Origin: Kibdelosporangium philippinense
GTDB taxonomy: Bacteria; Actinomycetota; Actinomycetes; Mycobacteriales; Pseudonocardiaceae
Direction: 5' to 3'
NCBI RefSeq assembly: GCF_021390435.2
Contig: NZ_JAJVCN010000004.1
Location: 1,158,501-1,222,500, forward strand
DNA: 64,000 nucleotides
Position numbers and translations under genes: made by a program. The notes beneath the pieces are model-generated. The model worked only from the letters and a program-made list of their open reading frames with translations, ran no database searches and was not told the DNA's origin. Position 1 is the stretch's first letter. Each line of letters begins with the position of its first letter. Below, piece by piece: positions 1-8,582 of the stretch.

Positions 1-65
1 GGATCTGTGGTGCGCTCACTGGAAATCTCCCGTGTCGGGGCCGGGTGTCCTGACGCGTTCAACCT

Positions 66-81
66 CCTGGTCTAGACCAGG
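66..81. promoter_or_regulatory. dre-like palindrome, probable DasR site
   Basis: CCTGGTCTAGACCAGG is a perfect 16-bp palindrome matching the core of the dre element bound by the GntR-family regulator DasR in Streptomyces (ACTGGTCTAGACCAGT type). It lies about 130 bp before the EIIB start. In Streptomyces, DasR controls the GlcNAc phosphotransferase genes and chitinases, so the position fits. A related core is found before the chitinase gene at 42577. No dasR gene is in the window. Confidence 0.8.
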
Positions 82-211
82 TAAGTGCGGGACTATGCGC
101 CTGACTGGTGTTATATGTCAACGACCGTTACAGCTTTGTGTCGATGCGTGACGCGGTCGGTATGCGGCGCGTACAAATTGCGCAGGTTGTGCAACAGAGA
201 GGGACAAGTCG

Positions 212-448
212 ATGGCAGACGAGCGGGCGGCGAAGATCCTTGCCGCGATCGGCGGCGCGGAAAACGTGATCGAACTCGAACCGTGTATCACCAGGCTCAG
301 GTGCGAGCTGCAAGACGATTCCCTGGTGGACGAACCAGCGTTGCGTTCCCTCGGGGTGCACGGTGTCGTGCGAATGGGCGGAGCAGTGCAGATCGTGGTC
401 GGGCCGGAAGCCGACACCATTGCCAGCGACATAGAGGATCTTCTGTGA
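212..448 (+). CDS. PTS sugar transporter subunit EIIB, GlcNAc/glucose family
   Basis: A 78-residue stand-alone EIIB domain of the glucose/N-acetylglucosamine family. It accepts phosphate from EIIA and passes it to the sugar bound in the membrane EIIC. The phosphorylated cysteine is in the EPCITRLRCEL motif near residue 24. The ATG follows an AGAGAGGGA ribosome binding site, and its stop overlaps the EIIA start by 4 bases, so the two are translationally coupled. With the upstream dre palindrome, N-acetylglucosamine is the most likely substrate (a NagF-type protein). No EIIC is visible; it may lie before base 1. Confidence 0.9.
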   Translation: MADERAAKILAAIGGAENVIELEPCITRLRCELQDDSLVDEPALRSLGVHGVVRMGGAVQIVVGPEADTIASDIEDLL

Positions 449-900
449 CATTCCGCGTTTCCAGCCCGGTCTCCGGTTCGGTTGTCGGCCTTTCCGCCGT
501 GCCAGACCCAGTTTTCGCCCAGACCATGGTGGGGCCGGGTGTGGCGGTGCAACCTGTGCCCGTGGCCTCGGACGTGCTTTCGCCGATCGACGGCGTCGTG
601 ATGACGCTGCACCCGCACGCTTTCGTCGTTACGGGAGGCAGCAGCCAGGCCGTATTGGTCCACTTGGGAATTGATACCGTCAAGATGAAGGGCCAGGGTT
701 TCGTCCTGCACGTGGTGAAAGGCGAGACGGTGCGGGCCGGGCAGCCGATCATCGGATGGAATCCAGGTGCTGTCGAGGCAGCTGGCTACTCATCGATCTG
801 CCCAGTTGTGGCACTAGATGCACAGAATGGGGCGTTGACCGCGATCGCGCCTGACGGCCCCGTGAACGCCGGGGACCCGTTGTTCCTGTGGCACCCTTGA
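445..900 (+). CDS. crr: PTS glucose-type EIIA component (Crr-like)
   Basis: A 151-residue EIIA of the glucose family: cytoplasmic phosphocarrier between HPr and EIIB. Both active-site histidines are visible, HAFVV near residue 60 and the phosphorylated one in VLVHLGIDTVKMKGQGF about 16 residues later. The GTG start was chosen because it overlaps the EIIB stop (GTGA) and gives a normal family length; the reading frame is open further upstream but codes for nothing recognisable there. In actinomycetes this subunit usually serves the N-acetylglucosamine system, consistent with the upstream dre site. Confidence 0.92.
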   Translation: MTFRVSSPVSGSVVGLSAVPDPVFAQTMVGPGVAVQPVPVASDVLSPIDGVVMTLHPHAFVVTGGSSQAVLVHLGIDTVKMKGQGFVLHVVKGETVRAGQPIIGWNPGAVEAAGYSSICPVVALDAQNGALTAIAPDGPVNAGDPLFLWHP

Positions 901-902
901 TC

Positions 903-1484
903 ATGTCTAACCGCTGGAACCACAACATTCATTACCACCCGATGGTCCTGTCTGCTGTACCTGCCGGTGCGCGAACTGCGCTGGACGTGGGCTGTGGTGA
1001 AGGCATGCTTGCCCGCCTTCTGCGGAAGAAAGTGCCGGATGTGGTCGGAGTGGATCTGGACCAGCCGAGCATCGACCTGGCGACGCAGTTCGACGATGAC
1101 ATTTCCTATGTCGTGGCTGACGTCCTGACATACGACTTCCCAACGTCATTCGATTTCATAGCATCGGTCGCCACGCTGCACCACATGGACGCGGCTGCGG
1201 GGCTTACCCGTCTGAAGGCGCTGCTGAGTCCTGGCGGCACGATGGTGATCGTCGGTCTGGCCAAATCACAGGTGCGCGACTTGCCGTACGAAGTGGCTGG
1301 TGTTGTGGCGAACCAAGTTCATCGCCTCCGGAAAGGCTACTGGGAGCACCCGTCGCCGATCTGTTGGCCGCCGCCCGAGACGTACACCAGTATGCGTCGA
1401 TTGGCAACCACGTTGCTCCCAGGCGTTCGCTTTCGCCATCATATTTTCTGGCGCTACTCGCTGACCTGGGCTAAGCCTGAGTAG
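903..1484 (+). CDS. class I SAM-dependent methyltransferase
   Basis: A 193-residue Rossmann-fold methyltransferase. Motif I is ALDVGCGEG, followed by the acidic VGVDLD strand end and a LSPGGTMVIVG post-motif, as in methyltransferase domain 11/25 families. The substrate cannot be deduced. ATG at 903 is preferred; an in-frame GTG at 888 would overlap the EIIA gene. It follows EIIA by 2 bases and may be cotranscribed, but no link to sugar uptake is evident. Confidence 0.8.
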   Translation: MSNRWNHNIHYHPMVLSAVPAGARTALDVGCGEGMLARLLRKKVPDVVGVDLDQPSIDLATQFDDDISYVVADVLTYDFPTSFDFIASVATLHHMDAAAGLTRLKALLSPGGTMVIVGLAKSQVRDLPYEVAGVVANQVHRLRKGYWEHPSPICWPPPETYTSMRRLATTLLPGVRFRHHIFWRYSLTWAKPE

Positions 1485-1538
1485 TTCCGCGCGAACGGAC
1501 CGTTCGTACGAACTCATTGCTCCAAACGCTAGCGTTCG

Positions 1539-2189
1539 GTGGTCGCATGTGGGCAGGCTGGTCACGTGGTCCTCACTGCGTCCCTTCTCGTCGGCGGTCT
1601 CCTAGCGGGATCGCTCGGCCGCTGTCTGCTGCGCAGACTGCGGCGTGGTGCGCAGTTGCGACCTGGGTGGTGTGAAGCGGCCTGCGCAATTCTCTGGGGA
1701 TTGGCAGGTCTGGCGGACATGCCTGCCCCGTGGCTGCTTGTGGTCATGGCTTTGTCTTGGTTCGCGGTCGTGCTCATCGCGACAGACTTGAAGCACGGAC
1801 GGCTTCCTGACGCGTTGACACTGTCGGCCTACCCTGTTTTCGGGCTGCTACTTGCATTCGCAGGCAGTCTCGAACGCGCATTGGTGGGCGCCGTGTTGTT
1901 CCTCTGTCTACACGCGACTGTCCACTTCTTGGCACCTGACGCGCTCGGTGGTGGCGATGTCAAGCTCTCTGGCAGCCTCGGAGCTGTCCTTGGCTCGGTG
2001 AGCTGGCTTGCTCTGTCTGTGGGCTTGGCGCTAGCAGCCTTGATCACATTGGCGCTTCGAGGGGTTTCTCTTGGCCGTTACTCAGACCGAGTCCCGCATG
2101 GGCCAGGTTTGCTTGCTGCCACATGGCTTCTCGCCTTCCTGCCTATGACACCTGGATTACCTGCGGACGTCGTGTACCTCTCGCGCTAA
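1539..2189 (+). CDS. A24 family prepilin peptidase (TadV/CpaA type)
   Basis: A polytopic membrane aspartic protease that cleaves type IV/Flp prepilin leader peptides at the cytoplasmic face. Both active-site signatures are present: the first aspartate in ATDLKHGRLPD and the second in GGGDVKLSG. Several hydrophobic segments flank them. At about 216 residues it lacks the N-terminal methylase and zinc domain of long PilD, as usual in actinobacteria. The start is uncertain: GTG at 1539 or GTG at 1566. A rare TTA leucine codon occurs at 2157. No pilin or Tad genes are nearby in the window. Confidence 0.85.
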   Translation: MVACGQAGHVVLTASLLVGGLLAGSLGRCLLRRLRRGAQLRPGWCEAACAILWGLAGLADMPAPWLLVVMALSWFAVVLIATDLKHGRLPDALTLSAYPVFGLLLAFAGSLERALVGAVLFLCLHATVHFLAPDALGGGDVKLSGSLGAVLGSVSWLALSVGLALAALITLALRGVSLGRYSDRVPHGPGLLAATWLLAFLPMTPGLPADVVYLSR

Positions 2190-2239
2190 GCGCAGTGCGT
2201 CAAACGATCCGTACTCCCTGTTTCTTGACCTTGATTGGA

Positions 2240-3427
2240 ATGAGCATGACTGCTGACAACTTGACTGGCCACGCTGACGTTGACTCCCCGGTGATCGGCG
2301 CCATCGAGACGATGAATCAGTCGCAGTGCCTGAACGTGATCATCCACAGTGCCCGGATGAAGGCCTTCTACGAAGCGCAGATTGTCAAGGCCCTAGCCAG
2401 GTACTCGGATCTGAGGCCGCCGCCCGGAGGTAGCGGGAAGGAACTCGACCACGATGGCCGGCAACTGATATCGGCAGAACTCGCGGTGTCGCCACGAGCC
2501 GCCGACATACAGGTCCGCCAGTCGCGAAAGCTGGTCGACTCGCTGCCTTCCACGCTGTCTGCCCTGGAAAAGGGTGATATCGACCAGCGGAGGGCGTTGG
2601 CGATGGTCGACCTCGCCGGTCGACTGTCCAAAGAGGATGCGAGCAGGGTCGAGCGGGTCGTGCTCGAAGGCGGTGCACGCCCCAACTATCGGAGGTTCCG
2701 GGACTCCGTCCGGCAACAAGTGATCAAGGTGGACGCCGATGCGGTCGCACGCCGGAAAGCGGCGAGGCAGAACCCTGACGTGTCAGTCGAACCTTGCGAT
2801 GATGGGATGTGCAAACTCATCGTCGACATGAACGAGGACGAGGCGATCCTTGCCCGAAAACGGATCGACACTCTCGCTGAGGAAGCCAAGATTCCTGGCG
2901 ACACCCGGACTGATGGGCAGCGGAGGGTAGCGGTCGTTTACGACGTGTTCGTGCGTGACAACCGTGGCGAAGGGCTGTCCATCAAGGTCGCGATGGACGA
3001 CGCGGTCTCGCCGACTGGTCAGTCCAACGAAACCGAACGACTCGGTGATCCCATCGCGTGCGAAACTAGCTCCACCCCGGAACATCGGGCCGATGTGGCG
3101 ACCAGCCTGGATCCGTCGGAGCCACCGGGACATGTCCTCGATATCGCTCACCATCGATACGTCCGGCCCCCGCAGCTCGAACGCGCCAACGAGTGCGAAA
3201 CCGTAGGTTGCCGGGCGCCCGCGGAGACCGGCCGTATCGTAGGCAGTGATGACTCTAAGGCCGTCTCACGGGACGAACATTGCACCTATCACAAGGTCAA
3301 GAAGCAGCATCATGGATGGACCTTCAACTACCCGGCACCTGGAGTGATCGCTCTCACCAGCCCGGACGGTGGCATGACTCATACGTATGCGGTCGCACCT
3401 GCTCAGTACCTGGACGCGCCCGCCTGA
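2240..3427 (+). CDS. DUF222 domain protein with degenerate HNH region
   Basis: A 395-residue protein resembling the actinobacterial DUF222/HNH family (13E12-like), often found in many copies and linked to mobile DNA. The helical DUF222 region spans about residues 30-240. The C-terminal end has a zinc-type CETVGCRAP and HCTYHKVKKQHHGW followed by the usual GxxxxTSPDG stretch. The central catalytic histidine of the normal DH motif appears replaced (SDDSKAV), and the usual double histidine after CxxH is missing, so nuclease activity is doubtful. ATG at 2240 was chosen over an upstream frame that overlaps the peptidase gene. Confidence 0.7.
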   Translation: MSMTADNLTGHADVDSPVIGAIETMNQSQCLNVIIHSARMKAFYEAQIVKALARYSDLRPPPGGSGKELDHDGRQLISAELAVSPRAADIQVRQSRKLVDSLPSTLSALEKGDIDQRRALAMVDLAGRLSKEDASRVERVVLEGGARPNYRRFRDSVRQQVIKVDADAVARRKAARQNPDVSVEPCDDGMCKLIVDMNEDEAILARKRIDTLAEEAKIPGDTRTDGQRRVAVVYDVFVRDNRGEGLSIKVAMDDAVSPTGQSNETERLGDPIACETSSTPEHRADVATSLDPSEPPGHVLDIAHHRYVRPPQLERANECETVGCRAPAETGRIVGSDDSKAVSRDEHCTYHKVKKQHHGWTFNYPAPGVIALTSPDGGMTHTYAVAPAQYLDAPA

Positions 3428-3561
3428 TCACCCGCAGATCGCTTCGTGATGGGGTCGGGCGCGCCCGCTGAGTGTTCACTTGTCCCAGGTGGGGCGTGTG
3501 CACGTTCGCTTGGCGGGAAAATGCGTGCTGATCGTGTGCGGCCACGTGGTGGACTGTCGGC

Positions 3562-4185
3562 GTGGATTTGGAGTTGGTGCCGCGTCAGGAGCGACTGCAG
3601 GCCGAAGGTGCGGAACTGCTGCGCGACCTGAAGCTGGTCGAGCGCCTTGCGGAGGCCGGACCTGTGCTTTTGGCGGGCAGTTTCGTATCCGGGCTGATGA
3701 CCTGGCGCGAACTGGACGTGATGGTGCTCGTCGGCCCGCAATTCACGCCGGCGGATGTCTTGGTGTTGATGCAGCGCCTGATCGACTTGCCGGGAGTGGT
3801 GAGTTTCGAATTCCACGATGAGAGGGAGACGCGCTGTCCTACCGAATATGCCCGCGACGAGCGGTACCACCTCAAGATCGGCATTGATCGCCTCGAAGGG
3901 GAGTGGTGCGTCGACCTCTCCCACTGGTTGCACGATGTCCACGCCAACGTGGCTTCATGGCATGAGGAGCTGCGTGGCTCCGTCACGCCTGACCAGCGGG
4001 ACGCCATCTTGACGATCAAGGACGCCCAACGCCAGTTTCCGGACTATCCGGGTGGCTTGCCCATTTACACCGCTGTGCGCGTAACCCAGGACAATTCCGG
4101 CACTGGTACGCATCTGGACAACGGCCCCCAGGGGAGGGCTGAGCTCGTGCGACGTGAAAGGATCCGTCTGTGCTGCGCTGGATAA
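3562..4185 (+). CDS. nucleotidyltransferase-like protein of unknown role
   Basis: A 207-residue protein. Around residues 38-58 LLAGSFVSGLMTWRELDVMV resembles the GS-x(n)-D-x-D signature of nucleotidyltransferase-fold proteins, though the second metal-binding acid is not conserved in the usual spacing. The remainder has no motif I recognise. GTG start; the 3' end overlaps aroC by 16 bases, which suggests read-through into the shikimate genes or a shorter real C-terminus. Function unknown. Confidence 0.55.
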   Translation: MDLELVPRQERLQAEGAELLRDLKLVERLAEAGPVLLAGSFVSGLMTWRELDVMVLVGPQFTPADVLVLMQRLIDLPGVVSFEFHDERETRCPTEYARDERYHLKIGIDRLEGEWCVDLSHWLHDVHANVASWHEELRGSVTPDQRDAILTIKDAQRQFPDYPGGLPIYTAVRVTQDNSGTGTHLDNGPQGRAELVRRERIRLCCAG

Positions 4186-5357
4186 CCGCTGGGGAATCAC
4201 ACGGCCCGGCCCTTGTCGCCGTGCTCGAAGGAATGGTCGCCGGGGTCGAGGTCACTTCGGACGACCTGACCGGCCAACTGGCCCGCCGACGGCTTGGCTT
4301 TGGGCGTAGTCCTCGTATGGGGTTCGAGACTGACAACGTCGAGTTCCTCGGCGGCGTCCGGCACGGCCGCACCCAGGGGGGTCCGATCGCGGTCAAGATC
4401 GAGAACTCCGAGTGGCCCAAGTGGGAAAAGGTCATGGCAGCCGATCCGGTTGACCCGGATGAGCTGGCCGGACTGGCCCGGAACGAGCCGTTGACCCGGC
4501 CGCGGCCTGGCCATGCGGACTTGGCGGGCATGCAGAAGTACGGCTTCGAGGACGCCCGGCCCGTTCTCGAACGAGCCAGCGCGCGGGAGACGGCAGCGCG
4601 GACGGCGCTCGGCACGGTGGCCAAGGGCTTCCTTCGGCAACTGCTCGGCGTAGAGATCATCAGCCACGTCGTGTCCATCGGTGCGGCTGAGGCCCCTGAA
4701 GGACCCGAGCCCACACCAGCCGACCTGGCAGCCATTGACGAAAGTCCGGTTCGGGCGTTCGGCCAGGCGGCGACTGACGCCATGGTCGCTGAGGTAGACG
4801 CGGTCAAGCAGGCTGGCGACACCGTCGGAGGTGTCATCGAGGTGATCACGTACGGCCTGCCGCCTGGCTTGGGCAGCTACGTTCATTGGGATCGACGGCT
4901 TGACGCTCGACTGGCTGGGGCGTTGATGGGTGTCCAGGCCATGAAGGGCGTGGAGATCGGTGACGGTTTCACGTCGGCACGGCGTTGGGGCAGCAAGGCC
5001 CATGACGAGATCGACAAGGGCGACGGGCCGAAAGGGGTGACTCGCCGGTCCAACCGTGCTGGTGGGCTGGAAGGCGGAGTCACCAATGGCGAGCCATTGC
5101 GCGCCCGCGTCGCGATGAAGCCGATCTCGACTGTCCCGAAAGCACTGTCCACTGTGGATGTCGTCACCGGTGAGCCTGCGGTGGCTATCCACCAGCGGTC
5201 AGATGTGTGTGCGGTGCCGCGTGCCGGAGTGGTCCTCGAGTCGGTTGTCGCGCTGATCTTGGCTGACGCGGCGTTGGAGAAGTTCGGCGGCGACTCGATG
5301 CGTGAGACGCGGGCGAACGCTGCGGCGTACTTGAAGGCACTGGAGGAGCGCTGGTGA
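4170..5357 (+). CDS. aroC: chorismate synthase
   Basis: Converts 5-enolpyruvylshikimate-3-phosphate to chorismate using reduced FMN, the last shikimate step. 395 residues, normal for actinobacteria. Signatures include GESHGPALVAVLEG at the N-terminus, GFGRSPRMGFETD, and the late GEPAVAIHQRSDVCAVPRAG segment. GTG start preceded by GAAAGGA. It is the first gene of the coupled aroC-aroK-aroB-aroQ set; its stop overlaps the aroK start by 4 bases. Confidence 0.97.
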   Translation: MLRWITAGESHGPALVAVLEGMVAGVEVTSDDLTGQLARRRLGFGRSPRMGFETDNVEFLGGVRHGRTQGGPIAVKIENSEWPKWEKVMAADPVDPDELAGLARNEPLTRPRPGHADLAGMQKYGFEDARPVLERASARETAARTALGTVAKGFLRQLLGVEIISHVVSIGAAEAPEGPEPTPADLAAIDESPVRAFGQAATDAMVAEVDAVKQAGDTVGGVIEVITYGLPPGLGSYVHWDRRLDARLAGALMGVQAMKGVEIGDGFTSARRWGSKAHDEIDKGDGPKGVTRRSNRAGGLEGGVTNGEPLRARVAMKPISTVPKALSTVDVVTGEPAVAIHQRSDVCAVPRAGVVLESVVALILADAALEKFGGDSMRETRANAAAYLKALEERW

Positions 5358-5869
5358 CCACCAACGGCCCGGTGTTGGTCCTGGTCGGACCGCCCGGTTC
5401 AGGCAAGAGCACGATCGGCCGGATGGCGGCTGAACGGCTTGGTGTCGGTTTCCGGGACTTCGACGATGACATGGCCGCCGAGCACGGCAAGGAAGCTGGC
5501 GACTTGGTCGTTGACCTCGGCCGTGAGCGCTTTCAGCAGTTGGAACACGAGCTGCTGATTCGTGTTCTGCCTCAGCATGACGGTGTGCTCGCGCTCGGTG
5601 GCGGAACGCCGACGGCGCCCGGTGTGCCGGACCTGTTGAAGCCCTACTCGGTCGTATTCCTGGATGTGGACCTCGATCACTTGCTCAAACGGGAAGGCCT
5701 TGTCGCGCTGCACCCGTGGTTGTTGCCCAACCCGCGGGCGCACCTGAAGCAGATGCTGGCCGACAGGCGACCGATCTATACCCAGGTCGCGGACGCCACC
5801 GTTGAGACCAATGGCCGTGACCCGCAGGACATCCTCGAAGATGTCCTTGCGGCCATGCCAGTTAGGTGA
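5354..5869 (+). CDS. aroK: shikimate kinase
   Basis: Phosphorylates shikimate with ATP to shikimate-3-phosphate. 171 residues. Walker A is GPPGSGKST near the N-terminus; the shikimate-binding FRDFDDDM, LGGGTPTAP and the lid-region ADRRPIYTQVAD are present. GTG start overlaps the aroC stop and its own stop overlaps aroB, so the order of synthesis is coupled across the operon. Confidence 0.96.
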   Translation: MTTNGPVLVLVGPPGSGKSTIGRMAAERLGVGFRDFDDDMAAEHGKEAGDLVVDLGRERFQQLEHELLIRVLPQHDGVLALGGGTPTAPGVPDLLKPYSVVFLDVDLDHLLKREGLVALHPWLLPNPRAHLKQMLADRRPIYTQVADATVETNGRDPQDILEDVLAAMPVR

Positions 5870-6975
5870 CAGTGATGGAGCCAGTCAGAATCGCAGTGAC
5901 CACCGCGCAGCCATACGAGGTCGTGATCGGCCGCGGACTGCTTGGTGATCTGGTCGAAAAGGTGCAGGGCGCTTCCAGGGTGGCGATCGTCCACCCGCCG
6001 ACGTTGACCGCGACGGCCGAGGCAGCTCGTGAGGAAATCGCCAACTCAGGCGTCGATGCTCACCGGATCGAGATTCCAGACGCCGAGGACGGCAAAGCTT
6101 TGCCCGTCGCCGCGTATTGCTGGGAAGTACTTGGGCGCATTGGCCTTGATCGGCAGGGCGTTGTTGTCGGCCTCGGCGGCGGTGCGGTCACCGATCTCGC
6201 TGGTTTTGTTGCGGCGACCTGGCTGCGTGGCGTTCGCCTGATCAACGTTCCGACGACGCTGCTGGGCATGGTCGACGCGTCGCTCGGTGGCAAGACCGGC
6301 ATCAACACCGACGCGGGCAAAAACCTCGTCGGCGTCTTCCATGAGCCCAGCGCAGTACTTGTCGATCTCGCCACCTTGTCCACATTGCTAGCCAATGAAC
6401 TCGTCGCGGGTATGGCAGAGGTGATCAAGGGCGGGTTCATCTCGGATCCACGGATCCTTGAGCTGATCGAAGCCGACCCGAAGGCCGCCGTCGACCCTGA
6501 TGGCGACGTGATCGCCGAGCTGGTAACCCGCAAGATCCAGATCAAGGCTCACGTCGTGGGGCAGGATCTGCGTGAGTCAGGGCTGCGCGAGATTCTCAAC
6601 TACGGTCACACGCTGGGCCATGCGATCGAGCGGCGCGAGCGGTATCGCTGGCGCCATGGTGCGGCCATCAGCGTCGGCATGGTGTTCGCTGCTGAGCTGG
6701 CGCGTCTCGCCGGTCGGTTGGACGATGCCACTGCGGATCGGCACCGCGAGGTGCTTGAGTCGATCGGGCTGCCGACGTACTACGACGCGGATGCTCTGCC
6801 TCAGCTGATCGACGGAATGCGCAACGACAAGAAGACCCGGTCGGGAATGCTTCGTTTCGTTGTGCTCGACGGACTGGCGAAGCCTGGCCGATTGGAAGGG
6901 CCCGACCCGGCGTTGCTCGCCGGTGCGTACTCGGCGGTGGCGGCCAAATCGGCGAACGGAGGGGTGCTGCTGTGA
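5866..6975 (+). CDS. aroB: 3-dehydroquinate synthase
   Basis: Makes 3-dehydroquinate from DAHP with NAD+ and a divalent metal. About 369 residues. The nucleotide-binding GLGGGAVTDLAGF and NVPTTLLGMVDASLGGKT motifs, the metal-ligand region with LNYGHTLGHAIE, and the HGAAISVGM motif are all present. Two starts are possible: GTG at 5866 overlapping aroK, or ATG at 5875. The stop overlaps aroQ by 4 bases. Confidence 0.96.
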   Translation: MTVMEPVRIAVTTAQPYEVVIGRGLLGDLVEKVQGASRVAIVHPPTLTATAEAAREEIANSGVDAHRIEIPDAEDGKALPVAAYCWEVLGRIGLDRQGVVVGLGGGAVTDLAGFVAATWLRGVRLINVPTTLLGMVDASLGGKTGINTDAGKNLVGVFHEPSAVLVDLATLSTLLANELVAGMAEVIKGGFISDPRILELIEADPKAAVDPDGDVIAELVTRKIQIKAHVVGQDLRESGLREILNYGHTLGHAIERRERYRWRHGAAISVGMVFAAELARLAGRLDDATADRHREVLESIGLPTYYDADALPQLIDGMRNDKKTRSGMLRFVVLDGLAKPGRLEGPDPALLAGAYSAVAAKSANGGVLL

Positions 6976-7397
6976 AGATCCTGGTGCTCAACGGCCCGAA
7001 CCTGGGCAGGCTCGGCACAAGAGAACCAGAGGTCTACGGCCACACCACCCACGCCGACCTTGTCGCCCTATGTGAGCAGACCGGCAAAGAACTCGGGGTC
7101 GACGTTGAGGTCAGGCAGACCAACCACGAGGGCGAGATGATCGGATGGCTGCATGAGGCCGCCGATCAGAAGGCTGGCGTTGTCCTGAACGCGGGCGCGT
7201 GGACGCACTACTCCATCGCGATCGCGGACGCTTGCGCGATGCTGACCGCCCCACTGGTCGAGGTGCACATCTCGAACGTGCACAAGCGCGAGGAGTTCCG
7301 TCACCACAGCTACATCTCCGCCGTTGCCAGCGGAGTGATCGTTGGTCTTGGCGTACGGGGATACCCGCTGGCGATCAGGTGGTTGGCTGAGCAATGA
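6972..7397 (+). CDS. aroQ: type II 3-dehydroquinate dehydratase
   Basis: Dehydrates 3-dehydroquinate to 3-dehydroshikimate; type II enzymes form dodecamers. 141 residues. Visible signatures are NGPNLGRLGTREPEVYG, the flexible lid with an arginine after it, NAGAWTHYSIAI, and the catalytic-histidine segment VEVHISNVHKREEFRHHS. GTG start overlaps aroB; the stop overlaps the GNAT gene start by 4 bases. Confidence 0.96.
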   Translation: MKILVLNGPNLGRLGTREPEVYGHTTHADLVALCEQTGKELGVDVEVRQTNHEGEMIGWLHEAADQKAGVVLNAGAWTHYSIAIADACAMLTAPLVEVHISNVHKREEFRHHSYISAVASGVIVGLGVRGYPLAIRWLAEQ

Positions 7398-8434
7398 GCC
7401 AGCCGACGTTCGAGACGAACCGGTTGACGCTGCGTCCGATGCGGGCTGACGACCGGGACGCGGTAATCAAGATCTTCGCTGATCCGGCTAGCAGCAAGTA
7501 CTTGACGCGGGACATGTCGGACGCGGTCAACGCGGCGACCAGCTTCGAGCGTTGGCTGGGCTGGGGTTCGCCGAACGGCATGGGAACCTGGCTGCTGGAC
7601 TTGAATGGCTTGGTGATCGGCGTCGGCCGGTTCACGCCTTCGGATCGGTTGCCAGGCAAAGTGGTTGAAGTTGGCTGGTTTGTCGCCCGCACTCATGTGG
7701 GCCAGGGGTACGCGACCGAGGCGCTGCGCACGTTGCTGGACTATGGCATCCGCACCCTTGGGCTGCCTGCGATATGGGCATTGATCCACGCGCACAACGA
7801 GCCAAGCGTCCGCCTCGCGAAGTCCCTCGGGTTCCTCGACATAGCCGATCACTACCAACCAGCCGGGCCAGCCAGGATCCATGTCCTGCTCCCGCGCGCC
7901 GAGGCTAACGGCCACGATAGGCAACCCACGCTGCGGACCGAGCGCTTGGTAATCCGGCCGTTGCGCGAGGACGATCGGCGCGATGTGCGGGACATTTTCA
8001 GCGACCCGGAGTTGACGCGCTTCCTAAGCGAAGCTGCGCAGCAGCCTGGGTGGGCGGACAAGATGATCGACAGCAGGCTGGCCTATGCCGGGCCAACTGG
8101 TATGGGGCACTGGGCATTCGTCGAGGACGACATCCTGGTGGGCATCGGTCATCTGCGACCGTCTGGGGAACTGCCTGGCGATGTTGCCGAGATCGGCTGG
8201 TATCTCGGTACAGCGCACCAAGGGCGCGGTCTGGCGACGGAAGCGGCTATCGCGATCAGAGACCACGGTTTGCACACACTCCGCCTCGCGGCTGTGTGGG
8301 CGCTCGTCCACCAGGACAACGACGCCAGCCAGCGTCTTGCCAGCCGCCTCGGGTTCCTCGACGTCGGAACCGGTGTGCATTACAACGATCTTCACCGCGT
8401 CTACGCTGTGCTGCCGCGGCCCACGATCCGGTGA
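7394..8434 (+). CDS. tandem double-GNAT acetyltransferase (RimJ/RimL-like)
   Basis: A 346-residue protein made of two complete GNAT domains, residues 1-165 and about 174-340. Each begins with a LxTxRLxxRPxxxxD motif and carries an acetyl-CoA loop (HVGQGYATEAL, HQGRGLATEAA) and a terminal LGFLDI/LGFLDV strand. The duplicated design suggests an internal tandem duplication and fusion. RimJ/RimL relatives acetylate protein N-termini or small amines; the substrate here is unknown. ATG overlaps aroQ by 4 bases, so it is the distal gene of the aro operon. Confidence 0.85.
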   Translation: MSQPTFETNRLTLRPMRADDRDAVIKIFADPASSKYLTRDMSDAVNAATSFERWLGWGSPNGMGTWLLDLNGLVIGVGRFTPSDRLPGKVVEVGWFVARTHVGQGYATEALRTLLDYGIRTLGLPAIWALIHAHNEPSVRLAKSLGFLDIADHYQPAGPARIHVLLPRAEANGHDRQPTLRTERLVIRPLREDDRRDVRDIFSDPELTRFLSEAAQQPGWADKMIDSRLAYAGPTGMGHWAFVEDDILVGIGHLRPSGELPGDVAEIGWYLGTAHQGRGLATEAAIAIRDHGLHTLRLAAVWALVHQDNDASQRLASRLGFLDVGTGVHYNDLHRVYAVLPRPTIR

Positions 8435-8582
8435 TTCTGTCGATGCAGCCGTAGCTGCGGCAAACGGCTCAGATTCCGGTAGTTGGGTCGGCCAACGAGG
8501 AATGAGGATGACACCGCGTTGACTCCTGGCGGCACGGGAGGACCGTAAACTGTCGCCCGACTGGGTGACGGAAGGTCTGTGT

